From the NCBI RefSeq assembly GCF_963169125.1, contig NC_084797.1, forward strand, positions 104,185,868-104,249,867: a stretch of 64,000 nucleotides of DNA, in the 5' to 3' direction. The DNA is from Humulus lupulus. Taxonomy: Eukaryota; Streptophyta; Magnoliopsida; Rosales; Cannabaceae. Made by a program: the position numbers and the translations under genes. Of the stretch, positions 55,334 to 64,000 are shown piece by piece; the stretch's first letter is position 1; every line of letters starts with the position of its first letter. The notes beneath the pieces are model-generated. The model was given only the letters and a program-made list of their open reading frames with translations. It was not told the DNA's origin and did not search any database.

Positions 55334-55911
55334 GTGTCCTTGTCTAATAAGGAACTCGATTTCGTCTTTTAACTGGTTGCATTCATTAGTGTCATGTCCG
55401 TAGTCGTTATGGTAACGACAGAACTTGGTAGTGTCTCTTTTCGAATGGGCCCCGGTTTCTTGTAAGGCACACTAGAGCTTGTGGCCTGATAAACCTCTCC
55501 CCGAGACTCGACGAGGGCAGTGTAGTTAGTGAACCTAGGTTCATAACGATTACCCTTGGCTCGTTTGTTGTCGGAGGTGGAAGGCTCGTTATACGGCCGT
55601 TTCCCACCATTTTTGCCATTACTGTTGCCGTTTCTGTGGCCTTTGTCGTTGCCATTAGGTTTGGAACCATTGGCGGCTTTGGCAGGTTCGGTGGCCTTCT
55701 TACCCTTGTTCGAGGGCTTTCCATCATCAGCAATGGCCTCCTCGAGCTTGATGTAACGATCAGCTCGGTCCAAGAACTCCTGGGTTGTTTTAACTCCTTC
55801 CTTTCGGAGACTTTTCCAGAGGGGAGAACAACGTTTGACCCCTGCGGTAATGGCCATCATCTTGCCTTCATCTCCTACTGTATTTGCTCCAGCTGCTGCT
55901 CGCATAAAGCG
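55334..55911 (-). pseudogene. Element E: gag C-terminus
   Basis: It continues gag in the same frame after the TAG at 55912-55914: FMRAAAGANTVGDEGKMMA, ITAGVKRCSPLWKSLRKEG, FLDRADRYIKLEEAI, then a Lys/Asn/Gly-rich basic region and YTALVESRGEVYQATS. At about 55440 the frame shifts by one base in an A run. Just past it a CX2HX4HX4C knuckle is readable in the other frame. D breaks at the equivalent place. Confidence 0.87.
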
Positions 55912-57423
55912 CTAGACGTAATCCTTCACTGACTCTCCGTCCTGCTGGCGAATCTTGACCAACTGGTTTGCTTCGGTTGGGTGCACACGACCCGCATAGA
56001 ACTGTCCGTAGAACTCCCTTACTAACATTTCCCAGGAAACTATACTTGCAGGAGGGAACTTAAAGAACCACTCCTGCGCTGCTTCAGAAAGTGTTGCAGG
56101 GAAGATCCTGCACCGAGCGTCTTCGGACACTTTCTGAATGTCCATCTGAATCTCAAATTTATTCACATGCGAGACTGGGTCCCCATATCCATCAAAGTTC
56201 GGGAGCGTAGGCATTTTGAACTTGCTGGGAGTTTCGGCGTTAGCTATCCTCTGGACAAAAGGAGTGCCTTTCCTCCTATCATGGTCGATGTAAGAGGTCC
56301 TTCCTCCGACCAGCTGCTGCACAGCCTGATTGAGTGTGTCTATCTGGGCTTGCACTGCGGTAGGAATTATGGTGGCCTCTGTTGCTGGGGGGATGTTCTC
56401 GCCGTGCTTCTCTCGACGATCATTTAGCACATCTCTCAGGTCCTCCTCTCTTCTTCGCTGCTCGCTACCACCGAGCCGGTTGAAGACATTATTTTGTCTG
56501 GGCTGCCCCCCAGCATCCCGTCTATTTGGCTGATCGTCTTGAGGTACTTGGCTCCTGCTTTTACCTCTTTCTCCATTCCTCCCGCCGGCATTTCCCTTGC
56601 CTGAGTCAGCTTCATTGTATCCGTGGCCATATTTGAACCTTGACTGGCTATGGTGAGATTGACTGTCCCCTCTATTCCCGTCTCTGGCAGAAACGCCCCG
56701 AGCGTTAGAGGGTGGCCTGCGCTGGTCGCGGTGTCCCCGTGCATTATCATGCCGTGGGGGTCCTCGGACCGCAGAGCCTAGCTCTGAGTCCCTCCTGTTA
56801 CCAGGAGGGTAGTGACCTCTGTTCGCTTGGTTTGGTCCATCATTCTCATGGCGTCTAGGACTACGAGGCTGACGCTCGACCCTATTCTGCCTTTGCTGCG
56901 GGGGATTACCCCAAGTAGCTTGGGATGGTGGATTTGCCTCAGGGTCCAACGGGACATCGTCATGGGGTGTCTGAGGCTGCTCGGGCCTCTGCGGACTTGA
57001 AGGCTGAATTGGTGGGCTAGGATTGGGACCCTTCTGGGGTGGGCCATTCGCGGGTTGGTCAGGCTGCGAGGCAGGTGCGGCCTGATTTCTAGCGAACAGC
57101 AAGGCTGCTTTGAGGGCGGCCATGGCTTCGGTCTGGCGGCGATCCACCTCCGCCTGTCTCTCGCTCAATTCTGCACGCTGCCGATCAATCTCCTGCTGCT
57201 GCCGCGCCATAACTCCTGCGGCAGTCTCTTGATTGTCCCTCAGACTAGCCAATTCTTCCTGCAACGCGCCCAGGGTGCTCCTCAGCGTTGCATCGTCCAT
57301 TTCCTCCTCTTCAAAATCTAGTTGTGGTTCATCTTCCACCATGCTTGCAAGGGGAGGAGGAGGTGGTGGATTCGATGGTGCAGCGGCGGTTGCCTGCCCA
57401 GTTTTTCTTCCTGCTTTCGCCAT
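55912..57423 (-). pseudogene. Element E: gag N-terminus and capsid region
   Basis: The ATG is at 57423 (MAKAGRKTGQ). A Pro-rich stretch is followed by a coiled coil (LGALQEELASLRDNQETAAG and the QRAELSERQAEVDRRQTEA part), a long Gln/Asn/Arg/Gly-rich disordered region, and the gag domain (FKMPTLPNFDGYGDPVSHVN, AAQEWFFKFPPASIVSWEML, FYGQFYAGRVHPTEANQLVK, IRQQDGESVKDYV). A TAG at 55912-55914 ends the frame. Apart from it the sequence reads smoothly into the next segment. Confidence 0.9.
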
Positions 57424-57471
57424 TGGTTTTCTTAACAGCAATAAATCAATGTCTCAATGAAAGCACTAGAA
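57424..57471 (-). other. Element E: 48-bp leader without a visible primer site
   Basis: Between the LTR end and the gag ATG there are only 48 bases, read on the minus strand as TTCTAGTGCTTTCATTGAGA and onward. No TGG-starting primer site for a tRNA is visible next to the LTR. Confidence 0.75.
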
Positions 57472-58058
57472 TGTTGACCCAAGATTTGGCCAACTGACAC
57501 GGAGTCGAAACGTGATTGATGTGAACGAGTGTATAGAAAGGAACGCAATGACAAAAGTAAAGAAAACACAGTAATTTATAGTGGTTCGGCCCCAGGATCT
57601 GGTAATGACCTACATCCACTTAGAATGATATTGATATAAAATCAGAAGGGTGATCAAAGAACCAGGGTTCAATGAGTTTCACTCTCCTCTAAAGAACAAT
57701 ACAGATTTACTTGTAGAATTCCTATCGTTTCCTCTGATTTTAAAGCCCCCGTCCCCTCCTTTGAGCTATCTCTACTTATTTATAGGCTCAAGGAGGGTTA
57801 CAAGAGATTGTTACAGATATTCTTCCCTGAATAATCGGGTATCCAGAAGATTGTATGAGATAAATTTGGGATTCATAAAGATCTCCCCATAAATGTTGCC
57901 TTGTATGCGGAACTACCGACCAGACTGGTCGTGGGTAAGACAGGCTTACCCTGCTTCTACTGTGTCTCCTGGTCGATACTCTAGCAGACACTTCCAGGTG
58001 TCAGCCACGTGTCTAGAGATTATTTGCCACGTCACCAATGCTAATTTATTGGATAACA
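57472..58058 (-). repeat. Element E: 5' LTR (587 bp)
   Basis: It is nearly identical to 46419-47005. The TATA-like CCTATAAATAAG (minus strand, about 57775-57786) is preserved and would start the genomic RNA. Confidence 0.95.
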
Positions 58059-58063
58059 CACAT
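58059..58063. repeat. TSD of element E (right), CACAT
   Basis: It is identical to 46414-46418. Confidence 0.92.
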
Positions 58064-58193
58064 AATCATGCATACTCAATTACATAATAAAATAAATCAC
58101 ATAATTTGCTTAATTCAAACATAATTACCCCACGTGTCCTTCAGGCATGCTAATTAAGATTCTTAATTCTATTAGAAGTGTCAAGACACTACA
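58064..58193 (-). repeat. Element F LTR, outer end
   Basis: On the minus strand F's LTR starts TGTAGTGTCTTGACACTTCT at 58193 and continues to E's TSD. A small inverted repeat (aagtgtc / gacactt) lies at its tip. Confidence 0.72.
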
Positions 58194-59230
58194 ATTACCA
58201 AAAATCAAATCCTTATTTATTTATTTTGAATAACAATTAATTAAATACTTGTTCAAAATAACTATTTATATTTTGAAACTTAATTTAATTTATAAAACTA
58301 ATATTAATATCAAATTGTCTAATCATCTATAAAACTCTCATTTTGAAAATTTCCAATTAAATCCTCAAACTTTCTCTTATTTCTAATTCTCACATAATAT
58401 TAATAAATAATTCACCATTATTTATTTATGTTGACCCAATCAACTTGATATTGATAACTAAATCTATTATTATTAAACTATGAGATCTAAATTTACTAGA
58501 GACGACATGGGGAATAAGGATCCATGAACACAAGCTACAACAAGTTCCCGTGAGTTTATTTATGGTAATCAACTATCTCACAACATATTAATTTCACGTG
58601 ACTCCATTATAGACTCGGAATTGAACTCTCGAGTTCACAGAACGTATTTTCCAAACCACGTATACGTTATCCATTGTTATAACCATTACAGTCAGTCAAT
58701 CATCTATCGATGACTTACTAATGAGCTAGGTGCAAATTACCATTTTACCCCTTATCAGTATTTTATCCTTAACTCCCACTAAGTTCCTTATAAATGATAT
58801 TTCTGTGAACTTAATCATAGTAATGATATCTAAATCATTTAATCTTTTGAACAAAGCAATTAAGGAAATCATTTTTCACTTATCGTATAGAAGTTATTGA
58901 TTTCATTTCTTTGAATAATACTCTCACTCAGCTACACTACTAAATCTCCAAGATGTAAGTATGGGCTAGACCGTAGGGTAAGCTGATAACAAACAAGTCA
59001 ACATATTTGAATAATATAATTAATAGATTATTATTACTCAGAATTAAGATCAACTTGACCTATTGTCAACGTTGTGACATTGATAAGAATCAATAACAAC
59101 AATACATATTTATCTATCAATAATCAATATCGGTCCTAGTCTGATGTAATCAAATACATCTGATCTTATCTTCTTGGTCAATGCCTTGGAAAAGACATCA
59201 CACCCCAAATGTGTAAGGTGCCATCAGTAT
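58194..59230 (-). repeat. AT-rich, LTR-like sequence
   Basis: No reading frame is present. Composition and phrases such as taccccttatcagtatttta resemble copia-type LTRs, but I cannot find TG...CA borders. It may be an LTR remnant of K or of another element. Confidence 0.4.
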
Positions 59231-60191
59231 GGTATTTTCTTCTAAATACAAATTTGCACCGAATTGATTCGACCCTTATGGAAGGTCAAAAAATTCCTAG
59301 GTGTGGTTAGACATAATTGAATCTATTTCATTATTTATTGTCTCCTTCCAAAAAGTGGAGTCTCTTGAGGACATGGCTTCTTTAAAAGTTTTGGGATCAT
59401 CTTCTATTTAAAGAACTATTGGATATTTCCATGTAAGTTCTTCATTATTTCCTTTTACTAGATATCGTGTATCTGCTTGAGAGAATTTTTCACTTGATCC
59501 CAAATCTTTAAGCCTTTGTCTTCTTCTAGGCAATAAAGCTTGTTCATCAGCCATTTTAGGAGTCTCCTCTTAAGGTTGTCTAATTTGAATAGGTTCCTTT
59601 TATTTATTGTTATCACATAACATGTTCTCAAAGAACTCAACCTCTCTTGATTCAATTATCACATTAGACTTCAAGCCTAAAATTCTATAAGCTTTGTTAT
59701 TTGAGGCATAGCCTACAAATGCACATCTTATAGCCCTTGGAGCTAACTTGGTCATTTTAGGGTTTGTGCTTTTGCAATAAGCAAGACACACCCATACTTT
59801 AAGATGACTAATGTTTGGTTTCTTTCCTTTCCATAACTCATATGGAGAGATAGTGCTTTTCTGCATAGGAATACGATTCAATATATGACATGTGGATAAC
59901 AAGGGTTCACCCCACAAATTAAATCTTTATTTTGAATGCAATAGCATAGCATTGATCATTTCAAGAAATGTCCTATTTTCCTTTCCGCTATATCATTTTG
60001 TTGTGGAATATTATTCCACACTCTTCACAGAACAAGTTGAAATCATTTAAAAAATATTCACCACCCTTATCACTTCTAAGTACTTTTATTTTCCTTTCCA
60101 ATTGATTTTCAACTTCCGCTTTATATGTTTTAAACACATTAAATGTTTCATCTTTTTTCTTAAGCAAATAAACATATGTTAACCTAGAGCC
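59231..60191 (-). pseudogene. Element K: copia integrase and RT start
   Basis: The integrase core (SRLTYVYLLKKKDETFNVFK, VLRSDKGGEYFLNDFNLFCE) starts beside solo LTR J. LNRIPMQKSTISPYELWKGK, VWVCLAYCKSTNP and CAFVGYASNNKAYRILGLKS follow at 59600-59917, with a deletion or shift between. After a short linker, RT begins near 59450 (AMSSRDSTFWKETINNEMDS-type residues) and breaks off near 59230. It is a Ty1/copia pol and is defective. Confidence 0.85.
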
Positions 60192-60196
60192 ATCGT

Positions 60197-62686
60197 TGTA
60201 ACAACCCAAAATTACTAATAAGGCTTAAGGGCCTTGATTAGTGTGCCAGGAGGGCATAATTGGAGGTTAAGAGAATTAATGGTAAGAAAGCATGAATATG
60301 GGTATTGGATAAGTAATGTGGGCCCTATTTGGATGGTAAGGGCATTATTGTAATTTTGGCCCATTAGGGCATAAATGTGAATGTGTGTGATAAATTGTTG
60401 GGACCACATTATTATGTGGATAGATAAATAAATGTATATGTGTGTACGTGTGCGTGCATTTGTAACTATCGGCATGAGGCGATCCTAAGGAGCAGATAGC
60501 GGGAAAAGTCACAACGGGGCTTAATAGTTGACTTTGGATAAGTCAGGGATATTATAGGTATCGGGTAGTTATTTAGACTATTGGGTTATGAAAATAAATA
60601 TGTGGAGATATATTTGAGGTTAGAATGTCTGGGCGGGAATATTGGGGAAATTTTACTGTTTTTGCCTCGGGGACGGTTCCGGCACCCCGAGCCTTGGGAA
60701 TTAACTTAGAAAATAAGAGAAACTTAAGGAAACCCTTATAGGAAAATAAACCGACTCTTTCTTAGCTCTATACTCTACTCTCTCTTAGGGAAAAAAACAG
60801 GGCAAAAAGGAATACTGAAATCTAAAGGGAAACAAGCTGGGATTTTTTGGAAATTGAGGCTGGATCTTTGGGGCTTAGTTCAAGAATCATCCAAGGAATG
60901 GAATCAACACTAAGGTAAGCATTGAATCTTCTTTTCTGTGATTATAAATTATGGGTTTTGGTTGGGTTTTGAGGTAAATATGGTTTTGATGTTTAAAGAC
61001 AGAATTGGGGAGGAAAGCTTGGGAGTTAGCTTGGTTTTAGCTTGGTGAAGTGGTTCAGCAGAAGAGGTAAGTTTCAATTCATGGTTTAGTGGTTTTAATC
61101 TGAGTTTGAATGGTTAGTTTGAGTGTTTGAGGTTCTTGAGTTTCAGAAGTTGGAGATGGGGTTCTAGTAGGTTGTTGGGCTATAATTCTGTTGAATTATG
61201 CTGTTTAAATTATGCTAAGAGTGTTGGGAATGATTGATATTAAAATAGGGAGCTTTGGTATGATTTTGGGTAAGGTTTGGAGGTTGGAAATGGTGGAAAT
61301 TCTGGGTTCGAAGGGAAGGGTCGCAGCTCTATTCTAGAGCTCTGCGGCCCTAGGATGAAGATGAGCCAGGAGGGCTCGGCCAAGGGGGGAGCACTGCGGT
61401 GCCCAAGGCAAGGGCCACGGCGCGTGTCTTCTTTCAGGGAGGGCCTTGGTTCTGTTTTGAGGGCAAGGCCGCGGCTAAGCTTTGGGGGCCGCAACCCTTA
61501 GACGCATACTTGAACGTTCAAGGTTTTAAAGTACGGGGATCGAGCCTAGGGTGCTTGGGATCAATCTCACCACCGTGCTTAGTGGGATTCGACTTCTCAG
61601 AAGCTATTTTTGTACATGAAAACCTATATGTGAATATTAATGGAATCCATTATCTTGGTTGTGACTAGGTGATAAGCCAGGGCTCGGGAATGGATCGTGC
61701 TCGGGGGTCGTCCTTTCTAATTAAAGCACTTGGAATCAAGGTTAGAAAACTGCACCTGTGTAGGTGGATAGGATGGGACTATGTGTTCCCTATATTTGAA
61801 TGTATTGTTATGTGAATATGTTGGGACTAAGAGTTCCCTATAATTGTATAAATGTCATGAGGTGGTATTATGCCACGGGGACAAGAGATAAGCAGCCTAA
61901 GAGTGCCGAAATCAATATTTGCGCACATGGCGCGGCTCGGACACTGGTATCCGAGGACAGCTTATCAATCACTGAGCTCAGTTAAGCTGGCCGGAGTCAG
62001 TGGGTATGTCACTGAGCTTGGCCTAAGTGAGCCAAAGGCAGTGAATTAAATAGAGGGTGTGGCCTGCGGGCATTGACCCTAGTTATTGCTTGACATGTGT
62101 CTATTGTGGATTATTGTTTATGATCTGATGAGTGTTTGGAGCTGAATTATTGGTTAATGACCAGTGTGCAGCTTCGAATGTATTTTTATAGCTTGATGGA
62201 ACTGACTAATGCTTTGTGAATATTGGATTATGATCTGTGAACTGTTTAGCCGCTAATGTTGTTATATTATGATATTATGTTTTCTTGCTGGGCTTCGGCT
62301 CACGGGTGCTACATGGTGCAGGTAAGGCAAGTTTACCATGGGTTGAAGAGCTCTGGGGGCGAGGTGTACATTGTCAGCTGCTCGGCCACCACGGTCGAGG
62401 ATTTGTACAGGGATAAGGACCTAAATCGTATATTTTTGCCATTAGAGTGGCTGGGTTACTTATTTGTGATTAAGAATTTTGTATTTACATTGTTTCAACC
62501 CTGATTTGGGATCCCATGTATTAAACATCTGTTTTTAATAAAATTTAATCGTTTGTAACCAAAATTCTTTTTAACCTAATCTGTTTGTGTCATTAGAAAC
62601 ACATTTCGAATTAAATGACTTGATTAGCAAGCCTTGCACTATTTCAAACACACAGTGTAGCGGTCTTGGTTATCCAGGGCATTACA
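60197..62686 (+). mobile_element. Solo LTR J (2,490 bp), TSD ATCGT
   Basis: It starts tgtaacaacccaaaattact and ends ccagggcattaca. The bases atcgt flank it at 60192-60196 and 62687-62691, and copia integrase continues on both sides. Its start (aataaggcttaagggccttg) matches B, G and H. It has GC-rich phrases at about 61319-61499 and the conserved block cttgctgggcttcggctcac...gcaggtaagg at 62278-62330. Confidence 0.93.
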
Positions 62687-62691
62687 ATCGT

Positions 62692-63330
62692 CTATGAAAG
62701 TAATTAAATATCTACTTCCTTCTTAAGTCAACATACCATTTAGTTCAAATAAGTCACTATGTATCAAATCTAACAAGTTAGAATTTCTATCAACACTAGG
62801 AAAATGTTTCTTAACCATTTTAGATTTTACACATAGCTAACACTTGTCATGCTAAACATTTTCACAATTAATCAATCTATATTTAATTGTTCTTTTAATT
62901 TTACTAAAGCCTATATATGCAAGCCTGGCATGCCATAAAAGTAATATAATTTGAGTAAAGGATAGAACAGGAAAAACTAGAGGCTTTATTGTTCACTTCA
63001 TCAATCGAGGTACATAGTTAGAACATTCCATCACAAGAATATCCTTTCCCCAAAAAACCATTCCCCTTAGACAAAGTAAGCTTGCTGGAATCAATTACGA
63101 CCTTGATTACTGGCTTTCAACCATGGACCTTTTCTCATTGTCCATTTGGATTTCATGCCTTCCTTTGAAGTCGCAAAGGTTTAGAAATCTCTCATAAGTA
63201 GCATTGATGGTGCACAAATATCATACCACTAACCTTTTACCTTTCAACGTATGGCATTGATCTCACATAGTGTTCCCACTAATTATTCTTCGGTTGAATT
63301 CACATTAGGCTCATTATTGTGGCTCCTCTT
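62692..63330 (-). pseudogene. Element K: copia protease and integrase zinc region
   Basis: Translated on the minus strand, the part nearest J reads LLDLIHSDLFELNGMLT, then RYLITFIDD up to the insertion point. This is the start of the copia integrase core. Farther upstream a zinc-module-like stretch (IGFSKIKRTIKYRLINCENV) and a decayed protease region are visible between stops. Confidence 0.75.
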
Positions 63331-64000
63331 GAATCTACAATCCCTTGCCAAATGGCCACTCTTTCCACACACACGCAAAGCAAGGTCCTTTGAAACTCTT
63401 GAATTGACCTTCATTCTTCTTAGGTCTCAAGGGTTTGTAACCCTTGCCTTTAGACTTACCAATTCGTTTTCCTCTGTTGTTATTAGGAGGTTTAGCAACT
63501 ACATTGGCCTTAGAAGTCTCTCCATTAGACTCTTCCATGTTCTTATCTCTTGAACGGGACTCATCCTCAATCCTTAAATCTTTGAGAATTTTCTCCAAGA
63601 AAATTTCCTCATTCTTGTGAATGATTTTATTTCTATAGCCCTCCAAGATCGAGGCAACTTGGCTATAATAGCACCAACAAGTAATTTTTCTAGCAATACA
63701 ATATTTAGGGTAGACAGCCTATTCACAATAATTTGTAATTCATGGATTTGAGGGAGAATGGGTTTCACATAAAAAAAAAACCTAAATTCTATATATTAGA
63801 CCTTCGTCATTCACTTTATATTTGTTCTCCAATGCCTCCAAAATCTCCTTAGTGGTCTTGGTGTTAGTGTGGATATCATACAACTAGTCTGAAATGGCAT
63901 TAAGGATGTAACCCCTACAAATTAATTCATCTTCTTGACATTTCTTCCTTTTCTTGATGACTTCTTGAGTATCATCTTCCTTAGCGGGTTCTATGGCCTT
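63331..64000 (-). pseudogene. Element K: copia gag
   Basis: It reads as copia gag with PILPQIHELQIIVNRLST, LVGAIIAKLPRSWRAIEIKS, EKILKDLRIEDESRSRD and a damaged knuckle (PCFACVWKEWPFGKG) in which the spacing and last Cys are lost. It runs off the right end of the window, where further minus-strand gag residues are readable. Confidence 0.82.

Larger units (their letters stand above)
46419..58058 (-). mobile_element. Element E: Tat-type Ty3/gypsy retrotransposon, 11.6 kb
   Basis: E has two 587-bp LTRs (46419-47005 and 57472-58058) that differ at about nine positions by eye, and TSD CACAT. The minus-strand order is gag, protease, RT, dual RNase H, integrase; a spliced gene lies on the plus strand between integrase and the 3' LTR. 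At 1.3e-8 changes per site per year the age would be about 0.6 million years. Defects are a TAG in gag, single-base shifts at the knuckle and after RT, and TAGs around protease. It lies inside F's LTR. Confidence 0.95.
39529..58193 (-). mobile_element. Element F: 5' LTR expanded to 18.7 kb by nested insertions
   Basis: F's LTR runs from tgtaacaccctac at 39529 to gtcaagacactaca at 58193. Its own sequence survives in four blocks: 39529-40101, 42238-43069, 45643-46418 and 58064-58193, about 2.3 kb in all and colinear with solo LTR H read in reverse. The gaps are filled by solo LTR I, a copia solo LTR that contains a hAT-like element, and Tat-type element E, each with its own TSD. The conserved block is at 39882-39940 (minus strand). 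Confidence 0.88.

Noticed and set aside
61277..61668. Short ORFs within solo LTR J (74 and 89 codons)
   Set aside because: They lie in the GC-rich LTR cassette, are not conserved in B, G or H and have no recognisable domain.
1..64000. Host genes or structural RNA genes
   Set aside because: All long frames match retrotransposon domains or repeats. The only tRNA-like signal (30400-30475) lacks a pairing acceptor stem.

Overview
This 64-kb window is plant nuclear DNA, most likely from a eudicot. It is built almost entirely from LTR retrotransposons, one inside another. I see no host gene, tRNA, rRNA or CRISPR array. The evidence for a plant is a set of Tekay-type Ty3/gypsy elements with C-terminal chromodomains, Tat-type Ty3/gypsy elements with an extra archaeal-type RNase H and an antisense ORF, Ty1/copia remnants, 5-bp target-site duplications (TSDs), tRNA-Met-type primer sites and a hAT-like element. 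I cannot name the species. Elements are lettered A to M here.

Left part (1-18,256): L is a gag plus RT fragment on the minus strand. A is a minus-strand Tekay-type element with one full 2.3-kb LTR (6648-8942), a primer site and gag-pol broken by stops; its 3' LTR is cut to 24 bp. B is a plus-strand Tekay-type element that begins abruptly in RT and ends in a full LTR (11145-13337). C is a very decayed gypsy pol that ends in its own LTR (15893-18256).

Middle part (18,257-33,395): a copia LTR (M) is split by D, a 12.8-kb Tat-type element flanked by the TSD TAAAC. D has minisatellite-bearing LTRs, a damaged gag, a 1,152-codon pol reading frame with two later stops in integrase, and a spliced antisense gene between pol and the 3' LTR. 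To its right lie copia RNase H and a gypsy gag fragment.

Right part (33,396-64,000): F is a minus-strand Tekay-type element. Its coding region carries two solo LTRs (G, TSD GTAAC; H, TSD ATACT). Its own 5' LTR has been stretched from about 2.3 kb to 18.7 kb by a solo LTR (I), a copia solo LTR (TSD AAGAA) that itself holds a hAT-like element (TSD GGTAAAAT), and E, an 11.6-kb Tat-type element (TSD CACAT) whose two 587-bp LTRs differ at about 9 positions. Beyond F lie LTR-like AT-rich DNA and a copia gag-integrase-RT remnant (K), interrupted by solo LTR J (TSD ATCGT).

The most interesting signal is that D and E, two different Tat-type families, both carry an antisense gene with a TATA-like box, a 5'-UTR intron, a coding intron at an equivalent place, a shared HPFF domain, a coiled coil and a shared C-terminal YNxW...DFS motif. 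Other notable signals are a block with a splice-donor-like core shared by several divergent Tekay-type LTRs, and a row of six covarying hairpins in solo LTR I.
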